Shown: in pieces, positions 1 to 11,376 of the stretch | Numbering within the stretch: position 1 is the first letter of the stretch | Layout: the number at the start of each line of letters is the position of its first letter | The notes under the pieces: generated by a model | The model's input: only the letters and a program-made list of their open reading frames with translations | What the model was told of the DNA's origin: nothing | Database searches by the model: none | NCBI GenBank assembly: GCA_911728455.2 | Contig: OU452222.1 | Location: 7,524,108 to 7,588,107 of the forward strand | Source of the DNA: Marthasterias glacialis | Lineage: Eukaryota; Echinodermata; Asteroidea; Forcipulatida; Asteriidae | Reading direction: 5' to 3' | DNA: 64,000 nucleotides | Made by a program: the position numbers and the translations under genes

Positions 1-239
1 TATTTTGTGCTTATTGTGAAAACATCTGTTTGTTGTTGTTAAGACATTGGGTTTTTTTTTAATAGTGGAAAAAGGTATCTAGTAACAGTCAATGAGAAAT
101 AAAGCCCAAATATTCAGCATTTGTTCGCTTTCCATTAATGTTTTACATTTAGTTTAAACCTTGGTGTGTATATCTGTAGGATTTCCTGTTTTGGGGGGGT
201 TTCGGCCACCCGCCGAAACTACTTTTGTTTTCATCGAGA

Positions 240-280
<41 letters not shown>

Positions 281-617
281 TTTCTTTCTGAACAGTCTCA
301 TTACTTTAACACAATGAAACTTGTGTGCGGCTGCTCTCAGGAACTACAGTCGTAAAAAACACAAACAAAACATCAAATCAAAGCTTAGGGTCTAACTTAG
401 TACATAAACGACATGACATCACCATTGCATCATTGTAGTGTTACTTGTTTTATAAAACTTCTTTAAATTCATAACTAGCCGATTTTGCAACGTGGACCAA
501 CAACGGTTTACTTGTATAGTGCCCTCTTGTGAGAGCTATCCTACCCATAACGGAGAGGGCGCTATACAATAAGACTAGGGACTCTGATTTGAGGATTGAG
601 AACTCAATTTGACTTAC
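1..617. other. LONP2 intron sequence with an ATT microsatellite
   Basis: Sequence downstream of the LONP2 exon on the minus strand. I see no further LONP2 exon in it, so it is presumably intron. It holds a trinucleotide run and a short G run near 190, but no other recognisable feature. Confidence 0.5.
243..282. repeat. (ATT)n microsatellite
   Basis: About 13 uninterrupted ATT/TTA trinucleotides. The poly-isoleucine ORF across it is an artefact of the repeat. Confidence 0.95.
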
Positions 618-825
618 CTGCTCCTTGTCCTGGTAGTTTATCTAACTGCACCACTTGAGCAACAGGGAATGGTGTCTCCTGTAAAAGCTTTTCCAGTTTA
701 AACCGACACAAACCAGTAACCAGGAGTGTATATGCAGGTTGAGGCCAGTTGGTACCAGTTACCTGCACTACAACAGCAGCAGTACCAATAGGGTGTATGT
801 CACTGTAGTCTTCTTTTTGAGCAGT
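618..825 (-). CDS. LONP2: LONP2 internal exon (Lon N-terminal substrate-binding domain), partial gene
   Basis: Internal exon of peroxisomal Lon protease homolog 2, an ATP-dependent AAA+ serine protease that degrades damaged matrix proteins and helps process PTS2 proteins. The 69 codons read TAQKEDYSDIHPIGTAAVVV, then QVTGTNWPQPAYTLLVTGLC, and closely match the vertebrate LONP2 stretch with HRIGTAALAVQVVGSNWPKP and LLITGLCRF. This is the LAN/Lon substrate-binding domain near residues 75-140, upstream of the ATPase and protease domains. The exon has a TTTTCAG acceptor (phase 0) and a GCAG|GTAAGT donor (phase 1). An upstream in-frame ATG at 850-852 lies in the intron and is not the start. The first exon should lie at higher coordinates, but I could not recognise it. 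Later exons would run off the left edge. Confidence 0.9.
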
Positions 826-1058
826 CTGAAAATCAATCAGGAGTAGAACCATTTAAAATGTAACTTTCATTGCTACAAATGAAACAAGTAACCATGGAAA
901 CAGCCACAGCAACAATGAAATCATTATGATTAAAGGTTATATTTATACAGCAGATAAGGTTAGGATGTGCTGGGAATGGAATGAAGAATTTAGCTTGTCT
1001 CAAAAATAGCCTCTCCTCATCCAACCCTACAGTCTGGCTTCTTGTACCATTTATATTC

Positions 1059-1825
1059 AATAGACCGATTGCACAACAATGTTTACATGTGGTCACGTGA
1101 CCCCCTATCGGGTATGATGTCATACAGCTGATGAAAAAATATGTGTAAAAGCATAGGCCGTGACACAGAGTTAGTTCGAAAACAGTCGATTATACTTTCG
1201 TTAAGCGATGAATTAGTTAATCAGCCCCTTTATTTAAAGTAGTATGGTGTGGCATTAATTTAAATCACATTTCTGTTTCATAGTTTAACAGAATTCTTCT
1301 GAAAAGAGGTTTTTAAGCCATGCACTGTTATTTTGTTTGTAATGTTGGCCTAAATCACTGTAAAAAAGGGATAAACAACGTTGGAAAAGTGAGCATTAAT
1401 ACCTATAGCCTTGCAGAATTTCAAATAGGCAAAGGAATCACACAGTTTGGGAAAGCAATTTCTTTGGAGGATTTCAGCTTCAAAACTTTGAAATTTTTGT
1501 GTTGAAAAGTGTGTGGTGATCGCGGTCGTCTGGCCTAACGTTCCGTCGTGCGCTGTACACATCGTGCACATTTATACGATACTTTTACAATTTTCAAGAC
1601 TTGCTGGAACTGTCCTTACTGGCTTTATTCAGCCACTTGAAGGTCTTTGGTACAAACTCTGGAATATCTTTCACAGATTTCGAGCAAGAAAAGCCTCGAT
1701 CGAATAAACTAAATGCATTAATCATCGTGTACTGTACCACCCTTTCCTATGGAGGATTACGCGTGTGTTTACATTTTATACCCAACAGGGGTCACATGAC
1801 GTAGGTCGCGCATCATCAGTCTATT
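1059..1825 (+). mobile_element. 0.77-kb inverted-terminal repeat element, copy A
   Basis: First of three related copies (others at 14047-14827 and 53101-53850), all in the same orientation. Each begins close to AATAGACCGATTGCGC and ends with its imperfect inverse GCGCAATCAGTCTATT. Subterminal CACGTGAC motifs lie inside both ends. Shared internal landmarks are a CCCCTTTATTT stretch, a run reading CTGTCCTTACTGGCTTTATT, and a GTGTTGAAAAGTGTGTG stretch. No intact protein is encoded, so this looks like a non-autonomous DNA transposon or large MITE. The termini would fit a TA target duplication, but that is not proven. Confidence 0.75.
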
Positions 1826-4400
1826 TGATAGGACTAATCCTGACATCATCTGCACTCTAGAAACTCTTTTTTTTAGACTTGAGTTCTCTCCTCTTGGCCT
1901 GATATACATGTATTTTCATGGTATGTGCTCAGGCCTCTCACTCCTTCAGTATCTGTTCCAAAGGCTATTATTACAAGATATTCTTCCAGCTGTTTCCCTC
2001 ATACTGATGCACTTTGAAATTCCCTACCTACATGTATATCCTGTTTCCGACTATCTGTGGCTGTATCCAAATAGGCAGCTGTGGCTATCACTATGACTGT
2101 TATTAAGAACGTGGAAATGCAGTGATCCAGCCCTAGCTGTAGCCAAAGCCGCCAATTCGGACACGGTCTAACAATCTACCACAACAAATAAAAAGTTCAT
2201 ATTTTGGACTAAGGTGTGTTATAAAACACATATGGCCAATGGACTGGCAATTGGTCACAAGTGCACACCCCTTTGGGCCTTTGAGTCACCAGAAGAAAGT
2301 CTCATTTCCCCCAGCCGCAATAGGACCCTCTTCTGGTCATTCACAGTCCCTCCCTTCAATCAGTAATCTAAATATCCAATACAATAATGGAAATGATCTT
2401 AACCTTTTGTCCTGGTTCTCTTGGTACAACACCAATGACTGTACTACTCAATGTGTTATGTCTTAGAATACGACTCTTCACCATGTTCATGCTAAGAGAA
2501 AGGAAAACAAAACAATCCAAGTTAAAGATATATTATATAAGCCCCTCATTCATGCTTGAAAAGAGCAGATCTTGGGTATTATGATTTCAGAGTATGGTAG
2601 TAACATACAACAGTTTACTCCACTACAGCCATCACTATAAAGCCTGCTTTTGGTTCTTCACTCCAAGTCTTAACACAAATTGAAATCTTTTTCACAAATT
2701 AAAAAATTACACAGTTCCTACAAGTACATGTTGTTTTCCAATGCTGTATAATATCATTTTGCAGTCTGTTTTGACTTTGGGCAGTTCAAAATATTAGCAG
2801 TTAAAATCAGAATTGCAAATCTCTAAAAAAAAAAATAACTAGTGATTGGAAAACAAAAAATTTCATTTCAAATTGCGGCTTGGTCTTTTAAAATGTTGCA
2901 ACTTTGCATCAACGGTATCCTGGCCTGTAAGAAAGGGCAGTTCTTATTACAAGATGGGGCTATACTTGAAAACAAGATGAAATAAATAAACAAATAGAGT
3001 GTATTCAGTGTTATAGACAGGAGAAATGTTTTCATCAAAACTGCTCAAAATAGGCATGCATTCAAATAATATGAAATATAGAAACAAAACCTAATCGAAA
3101 AACAAACAAAATACCTCTCTGAAGAAACAACAACAAACAAACAAACAAAAAACCATGTCACCAACTAATCGTGATACCATCAAAATAATGCAATATATTT
3201 CTGATGATCGTGGATGAAAATAAGCAGTACAATCCCAAGCTTACACAATGTTCTTCATCTGCATAATACAATCTACTTTAATAAAATGTCCGCAGGTTAA
3301 TTTATTTGATCATTTTCTTCAATGTCTTGAGATCAAGAGTCTTGTTTGGAGTGGATTACTGTACACATGTTCATGTGCACTTTAGTCTCCAAACATTAAT
3401 AATGTACAATCTCCACATCAAAGTGAGTTACATAATCACAATCAATTTAACTGAACTTTGAACATGATTATGCTATGAAACCAAGGACACCCTACCCTAT
3501 ACCCTAATGCTTCTGTGATGATGCAACATTCTTTTCCCAATTCAGATACAAATTAATTTTTTTTAATTCATGTCCCATACATATATTTGACACTGGTTAT
3601 AACAAATAACCAGCCTTCAAATCAACTCGCCTGCCTGCCAGTACGCAAGAAGCAGAGGTAGTCCAGCGTATTGGCACAATGTATGAGGCTAGGTTATTTT
3701 CACCTGTTTAACTGTAATAAGAAACTTTTGTACTTACCAAAGCAAGGACCTACAAGTACAAGACACAAATTTCAGTTTAGTGAGTTAAAAGCGAAAAAAT
3801 TCCCCTGACCGTCGGGAGGATGGAGGGTTACGATCAACGCAGCTAACATTTGTCATGTTTGTCACTTTTCGTTACAACACCATGACCATGTGGTGGTGTT
3901 GTAACCAGCCCCCAATCAACTCGCCTGCCTGCTGCCAGCATTAGCCAGTACGCAAGAATTGAAGCGGAGGTTCGACTGGAACTACACACGCACTGACACG
4001 TATCTGCACTACAGATAATGAAGCGACATTATGTCAAAAAAAATTCTTACTTTCTTGGTGAGTTCACAGGAATTCTCATCGATGAGCCTGGCAGCAATAT
4101 GCCATCTGCTACAAGCAAAAGTGGGAGCCGACGGGGAATGGAAATGGTTGACGCCATGTTTACAAACTAAAAACCAGTGCAGTCGGTCGGTCGGTCGAAG
4201 GTCACATTCTTGTTGATCAAGTTGAGTATGGAACGCCTCTACGCCCAAGCAATACCATTAACGCTGTGAGAGCAGCGTCTGTTTTTTTCCCTGTCGCATT
4301 ATTTTAGTGTATTTATTTATTTTTGTACTGGCAGGCAGGTGCGGAGCCGGGGGCGGGTGGGGGACTGGGGTGGAGTTACGACCTCCTCACCTGTAAAGAC
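1826..4400. other. Non-coding sequence, no gene seen
   Basis: AT-rich sequence lacking any recognisable exon. It contains a short CAAA-rich run near 3130-3150 and a diverged direct repeat (3609-3680 and 3901-3985). It probably includes the unplaced 5' part of LONP2, but no matching exon was recognised. Confidence 0.4.
3609..3985. repeat. Diverged direct repeat pair around AATCAACTCGCCTGCCTGC
   Basis: Two copies of a roughly 75-bp stretch, at 3609-3680 and 3901-3985. Both contain AATCAACTCGCCTGCCTGC followed by CCAGTACGCAAGAA and a GAGGT-containing tail. The second copy carries a short insertion (TGCCAGCATTAG). They look like remnants of one dispersed repeat. A related GGCAGGCAGG string on the opposite strand occurs near 4333. 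Confidence 0.6.
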
Positions 4401-4429
4401 ACATAAATATAAAGCAGATGAAATTCTGG

Positions 4430-5395
4430 TCATCGGTGAATTGTTCTTCCAACAAAGAGATTAGGATCATAAGTGTTTCATCTGGATCATCGATAAATCC
4501 AGAGTCGTAAGGGATAGAAGTGAGCTGTTGAGAGGATGAGTCAGTTGGTCTCTGGATGAGTTTAGCTCTGATCTCGTATGTTTTTATTTTTTTTTAGCCA
4601 ACGAAAGGAGGTTTTGTGTTGTATATAAGACCAATATTTGTTTATCGCCTTGTTGATGTCACCATGGTTGAAGTACGGGTTATATGTCGTACTGAAGAGT
4701 GGACTCATGATTTTCTGATTGTTTTTTTTTTCAGTTGGGGTCTTTCATTGTGTGATATTTTTCCCGTGATTTTGTTTATTTCCGAAGCTTTATAACCTCT
4801 TGTTATTAATTTTTCGGAAAAATTGTTGACCTTGATACGAAAATCATCTTCATTGATTGTGTTCCTTGCGTAACGGAGTGTTTCTCCATAGATGAATGCT
4901 TTGAACACGCGGGGTGTGATGATGTGTTATGTATAGGTATTGGTTTCGGTGGGTTTGGTGTGAACTTTTGTGTCAAGAATACCTGTTTCATCGAACCTTT
5001 TATCTTTGAAATTGTCAAATCAAGGTAGATGATAGAAGTATCTGAGGCCTCGAAAGTTAATTGAGGGTTGGATGTAGTTGATTCATACATATTGTGGATA
5101 AGGCTCTTGAAGTTTTCAAGAGTGTTGTTATAGATGACGAGAATGTCGTCTCTATAGCGCCACAAAGTTAAGATGTGATCAGCTTTTTCAAGAATTTGTT
5201 TTTCCAGATCGTGTAGTGTAGTATCACAAATTTCTGGGCTTGCTGTTGAGCCCATGGCGCATCCGATTTTTTGAAGATAAAAATTGTTACCAAACTGGAA
5301 GCAATTTCTTCCTATGATTAGTTCCAATAATCTTCGGATGTAGTCGGAGGGTGGTTTTGTGATGGAGTAACTGGTTGTTTCGGTCTACAAGTCTG
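4430..5395 (-). pseudogene. Penelope-like reverse transcriptase remnant
   Basis: Minus-strand remnant of a retroelement polymerase, read across several frames. From 5' to 3': SITKPPSDYIRRLLELIIGR, the RT motif IGCAMGSTASPEICD, the catalytic-site analogue WRYRDDILVIY, then a TSSHPAC block and RYARNTINEDDFRIKV. After a further shift come FSTTYNPYFNHGDINKAINK and finally KTYEIRAKLIQRPTDSS. The order GxAMGS..SP, YxDD, SSHP, TTYNP is what I know from Penelope-like element RTs. Frame changes near 4905 and 4720 show it is dead. No GIY-YIG endonuclease was recognised. The YRDD form, where YVDD is more usual, is notable. Confidence 0.8.
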
Positions 5396-5428
5396 TATTC
5401 GGGGCTCTTAAGCAGCCTTGCCAGAACG

Positions 5429-5616
5429 AAAGGTGGAGGAGGTTATGTTAGATTTTGAGGTGAGGCTGTGGAGGCATTTGCTGGAGTATTCTAGGGTGTA
5501 AGTTCCGCCCAAAGAAATTATTAAAGGTGGAGGAGGTTATGTTAGATTTTGAGGCGGGGCTGTGGAAGGCATTTGCTGCGTTCGAGGGTGTCAGTTCCGA
5601 TCAAAGAAATTCTTAA
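5429..5616. repeat. Tandem duplication, two units of about 94 bp
   Basis: Two adjacent copies start with AAAGGTGGAGGAGGTTATGT at 5429 and 5523. They share the rest of the unit through a GTTCCG..CAAAGAAATT end, with scattered substitutions. The pair sits between the dead Penelope-like and MULE-like genes and may be part of one of their elements. Confidence 0.85.
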
Positions 5617-5681
5617 ATTTAATTTGATTTAATTTTAATTTAATTTAAACTAATTACTTAATTTATTTTGTTTTTGTTTAG

Positions 5682-6477
5682 GTGGCATGTCATGGATGTG
5701 GTTTTCATTGGAAGCAGGCAGTCTGGATACATATCCAGGCTGTCGGTTTGCAAAGAGCATATGCAGAAAGGAACGAAGTATACGAGCTGTTAAAGCAGCT
5801 GATGGCCCTGTCTTTCCTGTGGAACAGATTCCAGCAATGTTTGCGTCCCTCAGAATCAGAGGAAACACTGGCCCATCATAAGCAATCCCTATGTGACTGT
5901 CCAACATTGAATGACGTTAAGCAATTTAACTAATAAGTGATCACGTGAAATTATGTTTTGGTTTTTGGTGTCCATTGTCTTACAGCTTTTTGAGTATATT
6001 GACACTACCTGGATGGGCGGTACTTGGGCTCCAGAGAAGTGGTCTGTGATCATGAGAAGCATCAGGACCAACAACGACGTAAAAGGTGAGTCATCAAATA
6101 GCGAAGTTTTGTTTTTATGGGCTTACATGGCGAGGAAATATAGCAGGGGAACGCACAACATATCTTTGTGAAATTTATGTAATTTGTACATGTTCTTATT
6201 TATTTTCTTGTGTCTGGGATGGCACAACCGCCTCAATAACAGAACAAGCTGTTCCATGAACACGTACTAAGATCTTGTTCGACGAATCTTCCATGGTCAA
6301 CCTACAAGTTCGGCTTGTATCGGAGTCGAAGCTGACAAGAGACAAAGGAAAGCGTACCCAACCAGCCAGGGTAGAGTATTCAAACTGTGGGAGAACTACA
6401 GAGATCAGACAATCACGGCATACCAACTCCTCCACGGCTGCGCGAGAATATACGAAAATGCTTCAGATGACCAGTAG
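5682..6477 (+). pseudogene. MULE-like transposase-derived gene fragment, frameshifted
   Basis: Plus-strand coding remnant. After a TTTGTTTAG acceptor-like site it reads VACHGCGFHWKQAVWIHIQA, then GLQRAYAERNEVYELLKQL. A shift near 5800 moves to a frame with FPVEQIPAMFASLRIRG. A second block (5982-6085) reads YIDTTWMGGTWAPEKWSVIM then RSIRTNNDVK and ends at a GTGAGT donor-like site. It continues as GWHNRLNNR at 6217-6243, QVRLVSESKLTR near 6303, and in another frame GRVFKLWENYRDQTITAYQL. The series HW.QA.WR..Q, TNN.VEGWH.RLN and QG..F.LW..Y is familiar from MULE-type transposase-like proteins of invertebrates. Several frame changes show it is not functional. The family assignment is from memory. 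Confidence 0.65.
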
Positions 6478-6479
6478 CT

Positions 6480-7182
6480 TAACCCCTACCTCCATTTCTA
6501 TTAAGATTGATTTGTTTGTTAATTTGGCTGTTATTATTGATCAAACCAATAACTTTGTTGTGTGTCTATTAAAACTTAGATGATGCGATATAAAGAAAAT
6601 TTATTTCATTTTTTTTCACAAGCCAAAACCCAAGGCCTAAAAGCTTCTAAAAAGTCAGTTTAAAACGAATGTAACACTAGCCCCAGTAAATTGAGTGCAT
6701 TACATAATATTAGCATTTAAGACGTATAATGGATGGAGTGGCCGACTGTTGCAATTAATTGCTAATAACCCGTACATTATTCATTTCAGTTATTATTAAT
6801 TCAATACATTATTCATTTATGTTATTGACAGTTTGTTTATTACTCAATGGTTTCGTTAATAAGTTTTTGCGTTAAGTTTTTGATCATTTTTATTTCTCAT
6901 TATTATTTGTTTGATTGGACTTGAGTAATCAAATTTAGCAGTATAAACGCATACAGCCGTTTATTCCATACAGTTGAATTTATTATTGATTACTTGTACG
7001 CTTTGACGTTGTTATCTTATTAAATATAATGACATTTCAATCAAATAAATTTGTTTGTGTCTGCTTATAGTGCCTTAGTATTCATAACTATTTGGAGTTA
7101 AGTAGTAATGAAAGCCACGAATTATTTTAGGCTGCTTGATTCAGGGTATACTCCAAGTGCAAAATAAGGAAACCTAAGTGAA
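6480..7182. other. Non-coding AT-rich sequence
   Basis: Very AT-rich sequence between the MULE-like remnant and a MITE. No exon, RNA gene or clear repeat is visible. Confidence 0.4.
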
Positions 7183-7578
7183 TTAAAGGCATTGCATACG
7201 TTTGGTAATGACTCTGAAAATTGTTGGCAATAAAAACTTACTTGGTAAGAAGTACAGCAGCTTTGGATAGTATAATGCATTTTGAGAAACGTTTCACTTC
7301 GAAGTACTGCAGTTATGGAGAAATATATCACTTTTTATCACCCACAAATTTGAATCTGAGAAGCGTTATGGCCGTAACGCTTCTCAGAATGTGTATTCCA
7401 ATGACGGATACTTCTTCTGCGTGAACACAACCGCTCCAGATTTTTGGTGATATCTCAAAAACGCTGCCACCTTTTGATTTGAAATTTACACAGGTTAGTT
7501 TTATGGTATATATCTACAATTGTATAGCATTAAGGCAAACGTACGGTTCAAAAAACCAAAGGTATACTTTGCCTTTAA
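7183..7578. mobile_element. piggyBac-type MITE flanked by TTAA
   Basis: A 396-bp non-autonomous element. It opens TTAAAGGCATTGCATACG, and the reverse complement of its end opens TTAAAGGCAAAGTATACC. The outer TTAA at both ends fits the TTAA target duplication of the piggyBac superfamily. It carries an internal perfect 13-bp-arm hairpin (7356-7387) and encodes nothing. The layout resembles a MITE family I associate with echinoderm genomes. A related 3' half lies at 15610-15737. Confidence 0.8.
7356..7387. repeat. Perfect hairpin inside the MITE
   Basis: CTGAGAAGCGTTA and its exact inverse are separated by TGGCCG, giving 13-bp arms and a 6-nt loop near the centre of the MITE. Confidence 0.9.
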
Positions 7579-7690
7579 ATGACACATGTCATACAATGTA
7601 CAGTTATCATAATAATAGTTTATGTAATTATAACTGTAATATTCAGAATATTAATAGCAAACAATATTGTGCATGTATTTAACAGTTTAA

Positions 7691-7832
7691 CATTGTCGGG
7701 GGCGACACCGTCGGGGCGACATTGTAAGGGGGCGACATTGCCGGGGGCGACATTGCCGGGGCGACTTTGTCGGGGGCGACTGTGTCAGGAGGCGACAATG
7801 CAAGGGGGCGACTTTGCAAGGGGCGACATGAC
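7691..7832. repeat. GC-rich minisatellite, 15-16-bp unit
   Basis: About nine tandem, slightly variable copies of a GGGGGCGACATTGCC-like unit in otherwise AT-rich DNA. The G4-5 runs recur every 15-16 bases on the plus strand. Open frames on both strands (proline-rich on minus, G/A/T-rich on plus) come from the repeat and are not taken as genes. Confidence 0.9.
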
Positions 7833-10680
7833 CAGGAATCCTTTAAAACATACGCATGATTAGAAATACGTAAAAACGTCGATAGAAAGTTTACCCCGTT
7901 ACCACTCGCCTGTCTCAAAGGTTATGTTGGCCCAACGGCGCTCCATACACGTACGGCGAGTTAAAAAGAAACTTTGGGCAAACTTGCCGGAAGTGATTTG
8001 TGTGTTGCATACAGATGACTACACTGTGCTACTGCACACTGCATGCACCGAACGCACAGAGAATGTTAGCACAGTGCTGAAATACAGAACGGATGAACAC
8101 TCGTCTTGTCATGGAGGTACCTCCATGGTCTTACTTACTCTTAGTGTATCATCGGAGTTAGTTCATTTTCTAACCCACTAATGCAACCTGCCCTCTCCCA
8201 AATTGGATGAAAGTTCGGCAGGGCAAAACAGGCGGTAAAATATTGAACAAAAAGTTAGGCAGTGAGTAGACTCTAGTTTAGAGGTGCATTGTCTCGGCGA
8301 GCCGAGGGCCGTCTTGATGTACACAGATTTTAAGGTGAGTTGATGGTCGAGATGATCTATCTAGGATCATTGATGTAAATGTATCTTCATGTGTTGGGTT
8401 TTCGATTCGTTAACAGGAAAATTGCTCGAAAACAGAAACTAAATCGAATTTAAAAAAACGAAATTGAATTTAAAAAAACCATTTGACCAGTTGACCCACC
8501 ATTTACTATGACACTTTTTCACTTTTAGTTTCAGTTCATAAACCTGTTTGCCATTTACAGCGATACTGTTGAGTGCAATAGGTTGATCTGCGTGAAGCAG
8601 GTAATTTCATACCCAGTCATGTTATATGTTGCACAAAGGAGATTAAGCCAGTCATGCAAACTAATGGAAAACAGTGTGAAATGAATTGCGTTACTTTTGC
8701 AACATTACAAAGTGCAATTTCCTGAAACGGCAAAATAACAAGAAAATCACGCTAGAAAAAAGATGCAAGCTCAAAAATAACACAAACCACAGGTCCGAAA
8801 AACAAAACAAAAACAAAAATAAAACAAATCGCAGGGATAAACAACGATAAGCGTACGTATGAGGCCTTTGACTCGTGTTGATGTCCCAGTGCATGTTAAA
8901 ATCAATATAAGATATGTGTTGTGAATGGGAGACTTTTCCAATGGTTTCATCGCTGAGAACAATGGAAAAGGACCGGTCTGTGGGAAGCCTGCAATCGTCT
9001 CAAAAGTCTCCCATTGTGTTTACCTACATCTCGAAAAGGTCCACGAACATCAATAAATGAATGCCCTATGTCAGGGCGGATCAGATAAAGAAAAAACAGT
9101 TTGTTGGTTACAAACTGTTTTTTTTCACAAAAAGATCTTATTAAAATTTCGACATTTGTTTTCTTACCGGTCCATAATTTTTTTTGTACAGTGCAAATAT
9201 TTAGCTTGATGTAATACACACGTAGCCAATATGCACTTAATGATGATATATATACGTATCCATGTCTTAATGCGGGCGTTACACGTACCCGTAAACATGG
9301 TAATGAGCATGTTGCTTAATCCCCCCTAAATAAGTAGGCCTATGTTTTTGAATCGCGATACGCCGTATTGAAACCAACAGAAGTAATGGGATAACTTGGA
9401 AAAGTTGAATACAATGCAAACAGTGGATACTTAATTCATGTCATGCGACAAACCCAAACGAAACATCTACCAAGAGTAACTGTTCTCCAGTGTTTTTGTG
9501 TATTTTTAAAAGTTTTTCTGGCATTTTCTGGTAGTTTTTGGGTGTTTTCCTGAAGTTTGTCCGGTGTTTTCCGGTTTTGTTGTGTTTTCTGATATTTTCT
9601 GGTTCATCAGTTACTCCGGTCTGGAGTCCATTTTGATAGGATAGGGGCTGTGAGTCATCGTTATCGTACTCATGTAAATGTATGTCAGGGATGAGATTCC
9701 TCTAGATTTTTCCGGGAAAAAAATAGTTTTTTAAATGTCATTTACATACATTCGACAGTCTCTTGTAAAGCCTTAACACAGTACATGTACTGTATTTTGA
9801 CTACACCAAGGTGCTTGCCCTATCTACATTTAAGCACAGAATGCTGCCATTGATACGGGTTATGGCGTGGTCGGTGGCCATCAAACCCTCCAGTGGTGTT
9901 TCGTGGATTTGTCATTTTCATCCCCTCCCATCCCTGGTATGTGTAGTGAACGTAAAACAAGAGGAAGAACTACACTTCTCTTATTAGAAGCATGACAGGG
10001 AAGGATGTCAATAGGCCTATGGTTCTCTTTCTTAAATTTGTTTGGTACTAAAATACATTTATACCCCCAAAATAACCATAACAACAAAAACCTAACCTCC
10101 ACTGATCCTGGGTGTCTAATTGTACTGCAAGTACCTTTGAATTTCTTTCTGATTCTCATGACAAATCATACTTAGCTACTAAGAAAAGAAATCAAGCTAT
10201 TATGCTCAATTTTCTCAAGCACTTTAACCGGTAATATTGAAATGGGTCTATAGTTACAAGTATAATGTTTGTAGACGGACTTTATTAGTTTAAGTGTGTT
10301 GGGGACTACCCTGAATCTCAAGGGGCTTTGCTTTCTAGCATTCTTTTAAAGCTTCTTTTATTAGAAGAAAGTTCTGTTCAAAATGATCACAACATTGAGC
10401 TTTCCTGGATGGGAGTTATGAGATAATGATGACAGTTTCTGCTTCAGTGATTTGGTCAAGAAATAAAAAATGTGAACACTTGTCAGCTACAAAGGCCTCT
10501 AAAGACTGATCACATAGTTGAAGCTTGAAGTTATCTTGCTTGAAATCTGTTATCAGTCACTTAGAATGATTTACTAATTTTTTTAAATATTGGAATAACA
10601 TAGATGTTATTACCGATGTTAAAAATATTTGTAAAGTGTCATTATCATTTAAATACATTTAATAAATACCTAGGACAGTT
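7833..10680. other. Non-coding sequence, no gene seen
   Basis: Intergenic sequence with several short open frames but no recognisable protein, domain or splice-consistent homology. Only local palindromes stand out: CATGGAGGTACCTCCATG at 8111-8128, and an AACAGTTTGT hairpin near 9090-9125. Confidence 0.4.
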
Positions 10681-10837
10681 TGTGGATTCTGATTGGTCAA
10701 AACGTGATCACGTGGGGGTGTATTAATGGCGATATAAAGACCGGCTAACAAAACAAGAAAGTATCGCCGAGAAAGAAAAGTTACAAAATGGACGATTTTA
10801 GCCGTTTATTTCGTTAAAAAGGTATTTATTATTTATT

Positions 10838-10906
10838 GGGTGGTGGCTGGCCGCTGTTAACGACCGCGCCTCCGGCTTGGTCGTTAACAGCGGCCAGCCA
10901 CCACCC
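10838..10906. repeat. Perfect 28-bp-arm hairpin
   Basis: Arm 10838-10865 (begins GGGTGGTGGCTGGCCGCTGT) is the exact reverse complement of 10879-10906, with a 13-nt spacer GCGCCTCCGGCTT. It is GC-rich in an AT-rich setting, about 0.5 kb upstream of the sulfotransferase. It is probably a foldback/MITE core, because the surrounding block from about 10680 (GATTGGTCAAAACGTGATCA and on) looks repeat-like. Confidence 0.9.
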
Positions 10907-11174
10907 CGGTCATTACCAAGCAGTGAAGACCGGGTCCTCGCACTGTTATTCCCTAAGTATATCGTTTGATGGATTCAAATTGTTTTGGATCAACACAATA
11001 ATAAAGTTATAAGATTCCATGTACGGTACCTCTATAGGAATAATTTGCTCCCTTGAACTTTTTGCCAAACTAAGTAATTTTTCTGATTATGAATGTAAGA
11101 ATATTTGTATATATTGTTTAGAGAAGATTTATTGTTGGAAGTGGGATTTTGGAACTATTTCTTGTACACAGATT

Positions 11175-11224
11175 CAGTCTACTCCTGGTAGAAGGAAAGC
11201 AGTCTACTCCTGGTAGAAGGAGAG
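11175..11224. repeat. 25-bp tandem duplication
   Basis: Two adjacent 25-bp copies opening CAGTCTACTCCTGGTAGAAG, differing at one base, in the 5' flank of the sulfotransferase gene. Confidence 0.9.
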
Positions 11225-11376
11225 CATCATGGTTCCCTTTGAAAGCCAGAGCTATGGCAAGGACAAATATCTCAGGATTCTTTCCATATTTGCCATCAAT
11301 GGAGTAAAATGGACAGACATTAGACTTGAGCATCCTTGCCAGATCAACATTGTTTCATGGTAATTTGTTTTTCACA

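Noticed and set aside
161..355. Open frame with a poly-isoleucine run
   Set aside because: Produced by the ATT microsatellite; no domain.
604..852. The ATG at 850-852 as the LONP2 start
   Set aside because: It lies upstream of a clear TTTTCAG acceptor, and the homologous region begins about 75 residues into LONP2.
1350..1571. 73-codon minus-strand ORF as a protein
   Set aside because: It is inside the 0.77-kb repeat, and the frame is not kept through copies B and C.
7579..7918. Open frames on both strands across the GC-rich repeat
   Set aside because: The residues simply translate the minisatellite unit; no start context or splice support.
7924..8181. 85-codon plus-strand ORF (MLAQRRSIHVRRVKKKLWAN...) as a gene
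   Set aside because: No motif, no splice context, no neighbour support.
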